From contig JACKMC010000001.1 in NCBI GenBank assembly GCA_024235595.1, positions 434,001 to 498,000 of the forward strand: a stretch of DNA of 64,000 bases, in the 5' to 3' direction. This document shows, in pieces, positions 52,999-62,305 of this stretch; positions within the stretch are counted from its first letter, which is position 1; each line of letters starts with the position of its first letter. The notes beneath the pieces were generated by a model. That model made no database searches. It was not told the DNA's origin and was given only the letters and a program-made list of their open reading frames with translations. The position numbers and the translations under genes are program-made. The DNA is from Zoogloeaceae bacterium. Its GTDB lineage: Bacteria > Pseudomonadota > Gammaproteobacteria > Burkholderiales > Rhodocyclaceae.

Positions 52999-55074
52999 AT
53001 GCCCACCGAAACGCCCCATATCGTTCACTGCGCCTGTCCCCACGACTGCCCCGACACCTGCGCCATGGAGGTCACCGTCGACAATGGGCGGGCGGTAAAG
53101 ATACGCGGTAGCAAGGACCTGCCTTTCACCAACGGGGCGCTGTGCACCAAGGTCGCCCACTACCTCGAGCGGGTCTATTCCCAGCAGCGTCTGCTGTATC
53201 CGATGAAGCGCGTGGGCAGGAAGGGCGAGGGCCGCTTCGAGCGCATCGGCTGGGACGAGGCGCTCGACACCATCGCCGCGAGATTCGCGGCCATCGCCGC
53301 CGACGATCCGCGCGCCATCCTGCCCTACAGCTACGCCGGCACCATGGGGCTGGTGCAATCATCGGGCATGGACCGGCGCTTCTTCCACCGCCTCGGCGCC
53401 TCGCTGCTCGATCGCACCATCTGTTCCTCGGCCGGCGCCGCGGGCTGGAAGGCCAGCATCGGCAGCTCCGTCGGCATGGATCCGGAGGCCATCGTCGATG
53501 CCCGGCTGATCATCGTGTGGGGTGGCAATCCGGTGGTCTCGAACCTGCACGGCTGGCGCTACATGCAGGAGGCCAAGCGCCGCGGCGCGCGCCTCGTGGT
53601 GATCGACCCGTGGCGCTCCGAGACCGCCGCCAAGGCCGACCTTCACCTCGCCCCGATGCCCGGCACCGACGGCGCGCTGGCGCTGGCGATGATGCAGGTG
53701 CTGATCGCCGAAGACCTGCTCGACCACGATTACGTTGCCGCTCACACCCTCGGCTTCGAGGCGCTGGCCGAGCGCGTGCGCGAATGGACGCCCGACAGGG
53801 CTGCCGCCGTCACCGGCCTGCCCGCCGAGGCGATCCGCCAGTTGGCGCGCGACTACGGCAGCGCCAGCCCGAGCGCCATCCGTCTCAACTACGGCCTCAA
53901 CCGCTGTGCCGGCGGCGCCGCCGCGGTGCGCGCCATCGCCTGCCTGCCGGCGCTCACCGGCGCCTGGCGCCATGCCGCGGGCGGTGCGCTGCTGTCCACC
54001 TCCGGCGCCTTCCCGGTCGATATCGCCGCGCTCGAGCGTCCCGACCTCTATCCGCATGCGGCCACCCGCCCGCCGCGCACCGTCAACATGTCGCAGATCG
54101 GTGAAGCCCTGCTCGAGGCGGCCGATCCGCCGATCCGCGCGATCTACGTCTACAACTCTAACCCGCTGGCGGTGGCACCCGACAGCAACCGGGTGCGCGC
54201 CGGTTTCATGCGCGAAGATCTCTTCTGCGTGGTGCACGAGCAGTTCCAGACCGACACCGCCGACTACGCCGACATCCTCTTGCCGGCCACCACCCAGCTC
54301 GAGCATCGCGACGTGCACAAGGCCTATGGCCACCTCAACGTGGTCGATAACCAGCCGGCGATCGCGCCGCTGGGCGAGGCCAGGCCCAACTCGGAGGTCT
54401 TCCGGCTGCTGGCCGGGCGCATGGGCTTTACCGAACCGGCGCTGTTCGAATCCGACGACGAGATCGCCGCAGCCGCCTTCAGGCAGCGCGATCCGCGCGC
54501 CCTCGGGCTGACGCCGGCGGCACTGGCCGAGCGCGGCTGGGCGCGGCTCGAGCTGCCGCGTCCTTACGCACCCTTTGCGCGCGGTGAGTTTCCTACCCCA
54601 TCGGGCAAATGCGAGTTTTTCTCGCAGCGGCTTGCCGAGCAGGGCCACGAACCGCTGCCCTGCTATGTGCCGCCGCACGAATCGCCGCTCAGCAATCCCG
54701 AGCTCGCCGCCCGCTATCCGCTGGCGATGATCTCGCCGCCGGCGCGCAACTTCCTCAACACCAGCTTCGCCAACATGCCGCGCTTCCTCGCCCTGGAAGG
54801 CCGCCCGACGCTCGCCATCCACCCCGCCGACGCCGCTGCGCGGGGCATCGCCGAGGGCGAGCGGCTGCGCATCTTCAATGACCGCGGTGCCTTCCATGCC
54901 CATGCGGTGATCACCGAGCGCGCCCGTCCCGGCCTGGTGGTGGCGCCCTCGATCTGGTGGCAGAAACTCTCCGGCGACGGGGAGAATGCCAACGCGGTCA
55001 CCAGCTCCAAGCTCACCGACATGGGCGGCGGCCCGGTGTTCTACGACTGCCTGGTGGAAGTGGCCATCGCGTGA
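52999..55074 (+). CDS. Molybdopterin oxidoreductase (DMSO-reductase family)
   Basis: The 691-residue protein has an N-terminal iron-sulfur motif (HCACPHDCPDTCAM with the fourth cysteine in GALCTK) and the molybdopterin domains: IIVWGGNPVVSNLHGWRYM, ADILLPATTQLEHRDVHKAY and a C-terminal dinucleotide-binding domain ending GGGPVFYDCLVE. It has no twin-arginine signal, so it is probably cytoplasmic. It may oxidise or reduce formate, an S- or N-oxide or a similar molecule; no partner subunit is adjacent. It ends in a GTGA overlap with the DMT transporter gene. Confidence 0.9.
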   Translation: MPTETPHIVHCACPHDCPDTCAMEVTVDNGRAVKIRGSKDLPFTNGALCTKVAHYLERVYSQQRLLYPMKRVGRKGEGRFERIGWDEALDTIAARFAAIAADDPRAILPYSYAGTMGLVQSSGMDRRFFHRLGASLLDRTICSSAGAAGWKASIGSSVGMDPEAIVDARLIIVWGGNPVVSNLHGWRYMQEAKRRGARLVVIDPWRSETAAKADLHLAPMPGTDGALALAMMQVLIAEDLLDHDYVAAHTLGFEALAERVREWTPDRAAAVTGLPAEAIRQLARDYGSASPSAIRLNYGLNRCAGGAAAVRAIACLPALTGAWRHAAGGALLSTSGAFPVDIAALERPDLYPHAATRPPRTVNMSQIGEALLEAADPPIRAIYVYNSNPLAVAPDSNRVRAGFMREDLFCVVHEQFQTDTADYADILLPATTQLEHRDVHKAYGHLNVVDNQPAIAPLGEARPNSEVFRLLAGRMGFTEPALFESDDEIAAAAFRQRDPRALGLTPAALAERGWARLELPRPYAPFARGEFPTPSGKCEFFSQRLAEQGHEPLPCYVPPHESPLSNPELAARYPLAMISPPARNFLNTSFANMPRFLALEGRPTLAIHPADAAARGIAEGERLRIFNDRGAFHAHAVITERARPGLVVAPSIWWQKLSGDGENANAVTSSKLTDMGGGPVFYDCLVEVAIA

Positions 55075-55934
55075 CGCCGCTTCGCCTGCCGCAGCCTTCA
55101 CCGTGGCTGGGGCTGCATCTGTCGGTGCTGCTGTTCGGCACTGCCGGCCTGTTCGCGCGCGCGCTGCCGCTCTCGCCGATCAACCTGGTGTTCGGCCGCA
55201 CCGCCATCGCCGCGCTGGCGCTGGCGCTGGTGTGGCGACTGGGCCGGGCGCATCGCGGGCGGCAGGCCCTTGGCTGGTGGCTGCTGGCGACCGGTCCGCT
55301 GCTGGCGATTCACTGGGCGAGCTTCTTTCATGCCATCCAGCTCGCCTCGGTGGCGATCGGCCTGCTCGGCTACGCCAGCTTTCCGCTGTTCTCGGTACTC
55401 TTCGCGCTCGTCGCCGGCGAACGGCTGCGCCGCAGCCAGCTTGTCGGCGCGGCCGCGGTGAGCCTCGGCCTGGTGCTGCTGGTGCCGCACTGGTCCTTCG
55501 GCGACACCGCTGTGCAAGGCCTGCTGTGGGGCCTGCTGTCGGGCGCCACCTTCGCCGCCCTCACCATGGTCAACCGCCGCCAGGCCGGCGCGGTCGATGC
55601 GGTGGCGCTGGGTCTTGCCCAGAACATGGTCGCCGCGCTGTGCCTGCTGCCCTGGGTGAGCTGGCCGCTGGCCAGCGGCGGCCTCGAGTGGGGCGCACTG
55701 CTGGCGCTGGGCCTGGTGTGGACCGCGCTCTCGCACACCCTCTTCATCGCCGCGCTGCGCAGTGTGCCGGCGCAGGAAGCCGCGATGGTTGCCAGCCTCG
55801 AGCCGGTGTACGGCATCGCGCTGGCGTGGTGGCTGTTTGGCGAAGCGCCCGGCGCGCGGGAGTGGATTGGCGGGGCGCTGATCGTCGGGGTGAGCGTGTG
55901 GCTGACCTGGCTGCGGGGGGCCTCGAGGCGCTGA
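55071..55934 (+). CDS. EamA/DMT-family transporter
   Basis: The 287-residue protein has ten predicted membrane segments in two EamA repeats (LHLSVLLFGTAGLFARALPL, then GLLWGLLSGATFAALTMVNR, and EAAMVASLEPVYGIALAWWL in the second). It exports a small metabolite of unknown identity. The GTG start overlaps the stop of the oxidoreductase, so the two may act together. A repeat block begins about 50 bases after its stop. Confidence 0.88.
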   Translation: MTPLRLPQPSPWLGLHLSVLLFGTAGLFARALPLSPINLVFGRTAIAALALALVWRLGRAHRGRQALGWWLLATGPLLAIHWASFFHAIQLASVAIGLLGYASFPLFSVLFALVAGERLRRSQLVGAAAVSLGLVLLVPHWSFGDTAVQGLLWGLLSGATFAALTMVNRRQAGAVDAVALGLAQNMVAALCLLPWVSWPLASGGLEWGALLALGLVWTALSHTLFIAALRSVPAQEAAMVASLEPVYGIALAWWLFGEAPGAREWIGGALIVGVSVWLTWLRGASRR

Positions 55935-55984
55935 GTGCTGGGCTGCTTCGTGCGGAGCTTGCTCCGCCCGGCGGTGCACGCGGC

Positions 55985-57150
55985 GGTTGCTACCCGATTC
56001 GTCGCCCCGCGGCGGGCCGGGGTTCAGGTTTGTGATCTTTTCCGGTGCTTCGTGGTGAGCTTCCGGTCGGCGGTGATTGGTCGGGACTCGCCCCGGCGCA
56101 GGCCGGGGTCCAGTGCCTTTGATCCTTGCTGCTTCGATCTTGGGGTGCCTTCGGTTGGCGGTGATTGGCCGGGTCTCGCCCCGGCGGGCGACCACCTTTC
56201 TTGTGGCGACAAGAAAGTTGGATAAAGAAACGCCCCCTGCCGCAGCGCCGGCTCGCTCCACCCGCGTCCGCGCGCGGTGCGGAAAGCCACTCCTGCCGGC
56301 TCGGCTTCGCCATTGCCGGCGGCTCGGTGGGCGCGTCGAAACTCGCCCTCACGGGCTGCTGTTTGGCTTTCGGGTGCAGACATCGACGCGACAATAAAGA
56401 AACGCCCCTGCCGGCCGCGGGCTCCCTCGCTCCACCCGCGGCCGGCGGGTCGCGCTGCAGGAGGGGAAGGCTGCTGCCGGCTCGGCTTCGCCATTGCCGG
56501 CGGGTTGTCGTGCCTCGATTGTGGGCGTGGCGATCGGTAACGATTCGTCGCCCCGGCGAAGGCCGGGGTCCAGTGCTTTGGCTTTTGTTGTTCGTTTCGA
56601 GGCGTGTTGAAAATTGGCGACTATTGGCCGGGTTTCACCCCGGCGGGCGAGTGACTTTCTTGTGGCGGGCGAAAGTGACTTTCTTGTGGCGACGAGAAAG
56701 GCGCTGCAGAAAGAAAGCGCCCCCCTGCCGCAGCGCCGTTGCTGGGCGCGCGCCGATTCGTCGCCCCGGCGCAGGCCGGGGTCAGCCTTTGATCCCTGCG
56801 CTCGACGGGTCGCGTCGAAACTCGCCCTGGCGGGCTCAGACATCGACGCGACAATTCCCGCCGGCCGCGGGCTCCACTCGGCGCTGCAGAAGGGGAAAAC
56901 TGCCGGCTCGACTTCGCCATTGCCGGCGGGTTGTCGTGCCTTCGCTTGGGGCGCGGCATCCGGAAACGATTCGTCGCCCCGGCGAAGGCCGGGGTTCAGA
57001 GCTTTTGATTCTTGCCGTTTGGCTTTTGGGTGCTTTCGGTTGGCGACGATTGGCCGGGTCTCGCCCCGGCGGGCGACCACCTTTGTTGTGGCGACAAGAA
57101 AGGTGGATAAAGAAGGGGCCCCTGCCGCAGCGCCGGCTCGGGAGGCCAGG
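55985..57150. repeat. Third block of the hairpin repeat cassette, degraded
   Basis: Fragments and copies of the cassette fill this gap: CCCCGGC/GCCGGGG palindromes near 56090, 56540, 56760 and 56975, GCCGGGTCTCGCCCC or its variant near 56170, 56630 and 57055, and CTTTCTTGT stems at 56192-56221, 56650-56700 and 57077-57106. The blocks are shorter and more scrambled than in the 12.7-15.4 kb array, with partial duplications near 56650-56700. I see no gene here. The interval 57151-57312 up to the VWA gene holds nothing I recognise. Confidence 0.8.
57077..57106. repeat. Stem-loop of the repeat cassette (CCACC/GGTGG type)
   Basis: CCACCTTTGTTGT (57077-57089) pairs with ACAAGAAAGGTGG (57094-57106) around GGCG with one mismatch. 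The outer CCACC/GGTGG again differs from other copies on both arms. A near copy at 56192-56221 has one mismatch in the outer stem. Confidence 0.8.
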
Positions 57151-57312
57151 CTGTGCGCGTCAGGGCAATGCTCGCGAGCGAATTGCAGATTCAAGGCTCA
57201 AGCGATGGGCCTCGGCGGCGGCCGCGCGGGCCGCCGCAATCGATGGGGTTCGGCGGTTCAGGGGCGAACAGAGCTGCATTCGCCCTTGCCGTACCGCCGT
57301 CAGAGATTCAGC

Positions 57313-58155
57313 CTATGCCCTGCGGCGCCGCATTGCGCCCACCCCGAGCAGGCCAAGTGCAGCCAACGCGAGGCTGCCTGGCTCGGGTACGGTCCCGCCG
57401 CCGGTGCTGCCGCCACCCGCTGCAAAGCAGATGATGTCTTCGAGCGTTTGCTGGACCGTCGTGCCGCCTACGCCGCTGGTGCCTTGCTGCACGTAGCCGC
57501 CACCGGTGTCGCCGAAGGTATAGCCGCCCAGCAGGCCGCCGGTCGCCAGGGTTTCGAAGAGTTGGGGCACCCCGGCCGAAGGATCATCGGTTACCCAGCC
57601 AACCAGGAAGGTGTTGGTGCTGATGGCGAGCTGGTTGGCGGTGTAGGCGACGTCGTAATCGGACTGGTTGACCGGTGCGCCGTTCTCGGTGCCTTCGTCG
57701 CCGATGGTTACAACGGCCTTGTAGTATTTCTGCGTGCCGACCGCGTCATTGTTCCAGTTGTAGAAATTGATCAGGTCGATCACCGCGGGGCCGTTGTCTT
57801 CCGAGGAATTCGATAGCGGCGTCCCGCCTGCTGTCGAGACGAGGTCGGTGACGGACTCGTCGAAGATCCCACGGGTGGCGTTGGTGATCGACATGAATCT
57901 CGCACGCACGAAGCAGTCGATGTCAGGGCAGCTCAGGTTCTGTACTGCGGTTTCCGCCGAGGCGCCGATCGCGGTGATGTCGTCGTACATGCTACCGCTG
58001 GTGTCGATAACGAAAACGATATCGAGGATGCTGTCGGCCGACGCCTGATCTATTGCATCGCCCCCGACGATGAACGTCGCGTGCGCGGAGCCGCTGGCCA
58101 CAGCCGCTGCTATTGCGCTTGCCTTTACAAGCCTGCGAATTTTTGCGGGAATCAT
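57313..58155 (-). CDS. VWA-domain PEP-CTERM secreted protein
   Basis: The 280-residue protein has a signal peptide (to about GSAHA, residue 26) and a von Willebrand A domain with the metal site DIVFVIDTSGSM. It ends in a PEP-CTERM sorting tail: VPEPGSLALAALGLLGVG followed by an arginine cluster. The tail directs processing by an exosortase and release or anchoring at the surface, usually linked to exopolysaccharide. A sigma54-like promoter lies just upstream. No exosortase gene is in the window. Confidence 0.9.
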   Translation of the reverse strand: MIPAKIRRLVKASAIAAAVASGSAHATFIVGGDAIDQASADSILDIVFVIDTSGSMYDDITAIGASAETAVQNLSCPDIDCFVRARFMSITNATRGIFDESVTDLVSTAGGTPLSNSSEDNGPAVIDLINFYNWNNDAVGTQKYYKAVVTIGDEGTENGAPVNQSDYDVAYTANQLAISTNTFLVGWVTDDPSAGVPQLFETLATGGLLGGYTFGDTGGGYVQQGTSGVGGTTVQQTLEDIICFAAGGGSTGGGTVPEPGSLALAALGLLGVGAMRRRRA

Positions 58156-58200
58156 CTTGTTTCTCCTTTGCTGAAAAATGCGAATTGCAGGCAGCTCCAA

Positions 58201-58215
58201 GCAAGATCAGGACCA
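58201..58215 (-). promoter_or_regulatory. Sigma54-like promoter of the VWA PEP-CTERM gene
   Basis: On the minus strand TGGTCCTGATCTTGC matches TGG(C)-N7-TTGC with GG and GC exactly ten bases apart, one base off consensus. The start of transcription would fall about 35 bases before the start codon. PEP-CTERM genes in this group are known to be driven by RpoN with the PrsK/PrsR pair, which supports the call. Confidence 0.6.
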
Positions 58216-58293
58216 GCTAAAAAGTTTGCGAAGAAACAATATGTTGCGAATATTGTAGGGTTTTGGCCTACACGAAATGTAAGAAAATTCGAC

Positions 58294-58849
58294 GCGATGT
58301 TTCCGTGAAGGGGTTGCTTGACAGCCGCAAAACGGCCGTGTGCGTCAAGTTGTGCAAATTCGATGCGCATGTGCTCGGATGATTGCACTGGTCGGGAGGC
58401 GCGGCTCAGGCTTGCCGTTGTGTGTGATGCGCCCGCGACGGCAGGTAGCCCGCCCGATAGCCGCTACCTGACTCGCTGGGCCCGCTACTGTCGGCGCCAA
58501 GCCGCTTGGTCTTGCCGATCCGAGCATTTCCTTCGGCGTCTGCTTCATCATCGCCTTCATGAGGTCCGCGTCGCCAGCCGCCGGGGGGCAAATCCGGGCG
58601 TCGCGTGACAGCCGCAGCAGTTGCGAGCCTCTACGGGCTCGGCTTCGCAATCGCCCGCAAGCGCGGGCGGCACGCCGAGACCCGGCCAAGCACCGTCGCT
58701 TGCGGGCGCGCGGGTCGCGTAGTGAGACCGGCTACCCCGCGTGCGATTCGGCCACCTCGACGAGGGAATTGCAGGCTGGGCGCGGCAATGACCTTTCGGC
58801 CTTCGATTTGTAGGCCATGTTGCGAACAAGGGGGCCCGGCTGTCACATG
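58294..58849. other. Gene-free interval upstream of the VWA gene
   Basis: I see no convincing gene. The interval holds a CAGGTAGC/GCTACCTG inverted repeat near 58440-58470. Around 58630-58660 there is a diverged piece of the GGCTCGGCTTCGC segment of the repeat cassette. Open frames here lack a coding pattern. Confidence 0.4.
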
Positions 58850-59638
58850 TCAGGGTTCGACGAGAATGCCTCTGACAAAGCACTGCCAGCCGCTCTCGTC
58901 GATGCGCTTGCGGCCCGACAGGAGATACATCGTGGGCCGTGTCACGGTGGGCAGGTCGATTTCGAGTTGTACGCGGTGAACCGTGGCCTGGCCCGTGCCC
59001 GGGTCCGCCTTTATTAGGAGGCTGCTGCCCTGATGTTCGATGCGCAGGGTCGGCGCGCTCGCCGCCCTCGGCGTGAGGTGTGGGAGATCCAGGCGGGTGT
59101 CGGCCGGAAATTCCATCAGTGCACCATCTGCGCCAACGGTAAGCAGCAGGTCCACACGGGCGGCCTGCCCACCCTTGAGCCACAGGCTCGGCTGTTCTGT
59201 CCAGTTGCCGGGTGTCGGACAGGTCCCGTTGATGCCGCTGAAACTGGCGAATCCGCCTGTGCCGGTGCGCTCTGCGTCGGGGCGTCCCGGCCCGCGCAGC
59301 AGGCCGACTCGCTTGCCACCGGCCAACCGGTATTCGATCAGCGATTCGGCGGCGAGGGCGCTGGCGTCGTGGCACACGGTCGAATGTGCATCCATTCTCC
59401 AGCGCAACAAGGGCTCGGCGGGCATTGCGCGCGATCGCCAGCGCGATAGCACCAGCGTCTGCTCATTCCCGCTGCTGTTCGCCACGCACAGATGCGGCGT
59501 GCCGGCCTGCCAGATTTCCTGCAGGAAGATCCCGCTGCCGATGTCTAGACCGAGCGGAAGCCGGTCGGCACGGGCGTGGATCGGCGCCAGCAGCGTGGCC
59601 CCGAGGGCGAGTGCGCAAAGGCGGAAAGTTCTCTGCAT
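58850..59638 (-). CDS. Exported protein of unknown function
   Basis: The 262-residue protein has a signal peptide (to about HARA, residue 24) and a beta-rich body with several cysteines (HLCVANSS, STVCHDAS, NGTCPTPG, WQCFVRG). There is no PEP-CTERM tail. It follows the metalloprotease gene by about 100 bases on the same strand, with a GGCCGG/CCGGCC hairpin between. I do not recognise a family; co-regulation with the PEP-CTERM proteins is inferred from position. Confidence 0.7.
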   Translation of the reverse strand: MQRTFRLCALALGATLLAPIHARADRLPLGLDIGSGIFLQEIWQAGTPHLCVANSSGNEQTLVLSRWRSRAMPAEPLLRWRMDAHSTVCHDASALAAESLIEYRLAGGKRVGLLRGPGRPDAERTGTGGFASFSGINGTCPTPGNWTEQPSLWLKGGQAARVDLLLTVGADGALMEFPADTRLDLPHLTPRAASAPTLRIEHQGSSLLIKADPGTGQATVHRVQLEIDLPTVTRPTMYLLSGRKRIDESGWQCFVRGILVEP

Positions 59639-59738
59639 GCAAACGCTCCAAGTAGATGAGCCGGCCTCACGGCCGGCCCAAGACCTGCTTGTCGCCACTC
59701 GGGAGCGACCGCGGAGCCGCTGCTGCGCGCGGTTCGGA

Positions 59739-60767
59739 TCAGCGCGCCTTGCGACGGCGCGCCACGCCGAGAACGCCGAGGCTGCCGAGCAACAGAAGAA
59801 TGGTCGACGGCTCGGGCACCGCGCCGTTCGACTGGGCGCCAAACTGCGTATACCCGATATCGCGGAACATGCCGACTTCCAGGTCGCTGATGGTGCGGAT
59901 GCCCAGGCCATCGATGGTCTGCGCCTCCATCATGTAGTGGCTGACACCACCCGGGGGGTCCGGCGTATAGCAGTTGTCGTCCAGGTGCGACCCCGAACTG
60001 CCAGCCTCCCATGTCTTGGGGGAATAGATCTGGACGGCGTTGCCACCGTTCGCCGCGACCGCGTTGCTACCGGTGAACAGGATGCCGGCGCCGCAGCCCG
60101 AGATGAGATCGCCGTCGTCGGACAGCCGCGCCTGGTCCCAGGTGGTCTGATCCAGCACGAACGACGCGTCGATGATTGGCGTACCGTCAAAAGCTGTCAG
60201 GAACTTGTCGAACGGCGCCCATGCCCCGGCAGTGCCCGGTGCGTCGTTAAAACCGTCGAAGCCGTTTTCCTTGATTTCCGATGCAAATCCGATGGCATGC
60301 AGGAGTTCATGCACTGCGGTCGAGAAGAAGTCGAACTCACCGGCCTGGAAGTCGTTGTCAAGCTCCCAAGCGAAGTTGGTGAAATTCCAGTCGACAGTAC
60401 CATCCTTGGTGCCTGGAGAGGGATCCGCCCCGTTGCCGCCGAGGATCTTGAGCATGACGTCGCCCTGCACGGCAAAGCCGGTACCGGGATAGGGTGCATT
60501 GAACTCCGAACTGGCCGATGCCAGCGTACTGGCGGAAGTGACCGCGCCGTTGACTTCGATGTCGAGGGTTGCGGTGTAGCTCGTCAGAAAGCTGCTGACG
60601 TAGTTGGCTGCACTTTCCAGTGCGCTCTGGCGTGCTGCACCGGTCGTCGGATCATTGAATCCGACGCCCGCGTCGATGTAGTTGAAATTCCACATCACGG
60701 CAGCGTGCGTGGGTGCCGTCGCGAACGCTGCGCAAATTGCGGCAGCAACTGCAAGTCTCTTCCTCAT
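59739..60767 (-). CDS. PEP-CTERM zinc metalloprotease
   Basis: The 342-residue protein has a signal peptide (to about THAA, residue 23), a metzincin-like zinc site (AVHELLHAIGFASE, H-E-x-x-H-x-x-G-F) and a late SHYMMEAQ segment that could be the Met-turn. It ends in a PEP-CTERM tail: VPEPSTILLLLGSLGVLG plus a basic end. It is probably surface-exposed after exosortase processing. The start was set at MRKRLAVAAAICAAF. A motif ATGTAAGAA shared with the VWA gene lies upstream at 61037. Confidence 0.88.
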   Translation of the reverse strand: MRKRLAVAAAICAAFATAPTHAAVMWNFNYIDAGVGFNDPTTGAARQSALESAANYVSSFLTSYTATLDIEVNGAVTSASTLASASSEFNAPYPGTGFAVQGDVMLKILGGNGADPSPGTKDGTVDWNFTNFAWELDNDFQAGEFDFFSTAVHELLHAIGFASEIKENGFDGFNDAPGTAGAWAPFDKFLTAFDGTPIIDASFVLDQTTWDQARLSDDGDLISGCGAGILFTGSNAVAANGGNAVQIYSPKTWEAGSSGSHLDDNCYTPDPPGGVSHYMMEAQTIDGLGIRTISDLEVGMFRDIGYTQFGAQSNGAVPEPSTILLLLGSLGVLGVARRRKAR

Positions 60768-61540
60768 GTGTCTCTGCTCCTCTTTGGTTGTGTAGCCAGG
60801 CGTCGGCGGCATCCCGCCGCTTCAGCCGTCTCCGCGGCCACCTCCCACTGCGGATGTGTTGCGCCGTTGCCGGAATGCTTTTGGCACCCAGCAGGCGCCA
60901 GCCGTGGCATCGTCGCTGCAGTTGATCATTGGGTCTGCATGTCAGGCGCAGGAAACACGCAATTTTCATGCGCGATTGGAATATGCGCCAAAATACAAAT
61001 GCTTAGGCGCTATGAGTGGTTCGACTTGCTCGTCGCATGTAAGAATTCCCGACACCGCGGCAAGATCGGGAAGGTGATGATGTGTTACAGGAGTGCGCCG
61101 GCGCTTGCCGGACGTCCTGATATCCCTTGACGGACGCGGCTTTGTTCGCTCCGTTACAGCCCTTGGTCGTGACGGTCACCCGGATGCGGCACGCTGCGCA
61201 GGCGTGCTTCCTGGCGCGACCGGCGCTTGCGCTTTCTCCGTGATCTGCCCTGTCGCAGGCGCCAGGCGCCTTGATGCGGCCAGGCGAAAAGCGATGTGAC
61301 TCGGAGGTCGGCCCCAGGCCGCCTTGGCGGAAGCATCGCGGGGTGTTTTGCGCAGCACCGCAGCGGCGAGCGCTCGCGGTGTTTGCCCGCAGCGCGATGG
61401 CGACGCGTGCGCCTTGCCGTTTCGCGGCCATCCGGCCTTGCGTTGTCCGACCGGCGGACTCAAGTCGTCGAGACCTGAGCCGATCTAATGGCGGATAATC
61501 CGGCTCCCGCCGCATCGCACCGAACCAAGAGCCCCGCGCC
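60768..61540. other. Gene-free interval between the metalloprotease and the sirtuin
   Basis: No gene is supported in this 770-base gap. It holds the ATGTAAGAATTCCCGAC motif at 61037-61053, which shares 13 of 17 bases with the motif upstream of the VWA gene. A GATAAT box near 61492 may serve the sirtuin gene. The first part (60900-61080) is AT-richer than the surroundings and probably regulatory. Confidence 0.4.
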
Positions 61541-62305
61541 ATGACCGACCCTGAGACCCTAGACGAAGTCGCCGCCCTGTGCCGCCAGGCCGAGCGCATC
61601 CTGTTTGTAACCGGCGCGGGAATGTCGGCGGATTCGGGGTTGCCGACCTACCGAGGTATCGGTGGGCTGTACCACGATCGGCACACCGACGAGGGGGTGC
61701 CGATCGAGGTGGCGCTGTCGGGGACGATGCTGATGTCGCGTCCGGAACTGACCTGGAAGTACCTTGCGGAGATCGAGGCGGCCTGTCGTGGCGCACAGCC
61801 CAACGCGGGGCACATGGCGATCGCCGAACTTGAGCGTCGCAAGCCGCGCGTGATGGTGCTGACCCAGAACGTGGATGGGCTGCACCGTGCCGCCGGCTCG
61901 CACAACCTGGTGGAGATTCATGGCAACCTGCACCATCTGCTTTGCACCGAATGCGACCGCGGGCGGCCTGTCGAGGATTTTCGGGGCATGCAGTTGCCGC
62001 CCGCCTGCCCGACCTGCGGCGGCCTGATGCGTCCGAACGTGGTGCTGTTCGGCGAGGAGCTGCCTGCCTCGGCGCTGCTGCGCCTCGAGCATGCGCTGGA
62101 GGCGGGTTTCGATCTGGTGTTCTCGGTCGGCACCACCAGCGTCTTCCCCTACATCGCCGCGCCGGTCTACTGGGCGCGCCGCGTGGGGGTGCCGACGGTG
62201 GAGATCAACCCGGGCGAGAGCAAGGTCAGCGGGATCGTCGATTTCCGCATCCGTGCAGCGGCGGCCCAAGTGCTGCCCGCGCTGCTTGTTCGCTGCAGTG
62301 GCTAG
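61541..62305 (+). CDS. Sir2-family NAD-dependent protein deacylase
   Basis: The 254-residue protein has the sirtuin signatures FVTGAGMSADSGLPTYRG, LTQNVDGLHRAAGS and VEIHGNLH (catalytic histidine). A zinc site is formed by LLCTEC and ACPTC, and GTTSVFPYIA and VEINPGES lie near the end. It removes acyl groups from lysines using NAD. It stands alone, convergent with the glucosylglycerol gene. Confidence 0.94.
   Translation: MTDPETLDEVAALCRQAERILFVTGAGMSADSGLPTYRGIGGLYHDRHTDEGVPIEVALSGTMLMSRPELTWKYLAEIEAACRGAQPNAGHMAIAELERRKPRVMVLTQNVDGLHRAAGSHNLVEIHGNLHHLLCTECDRGRPVEDFRGMQLPPACPTCGGLMRPNVVLFGEELPASALLRLEHALEAGFDLVFSVGTTSVFPYIAAPVYWARRVGVPTVEINPGESKVSGIVDFRIRAAAAQVLPALLVRCSG

Noticed and set aside
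59040..61130. A 696-residue plus-strand open frame
   Set aside because: It is antisense to the signal-peptide-bearing exported protein and the zinc metalloprotease, which have clear motifs.
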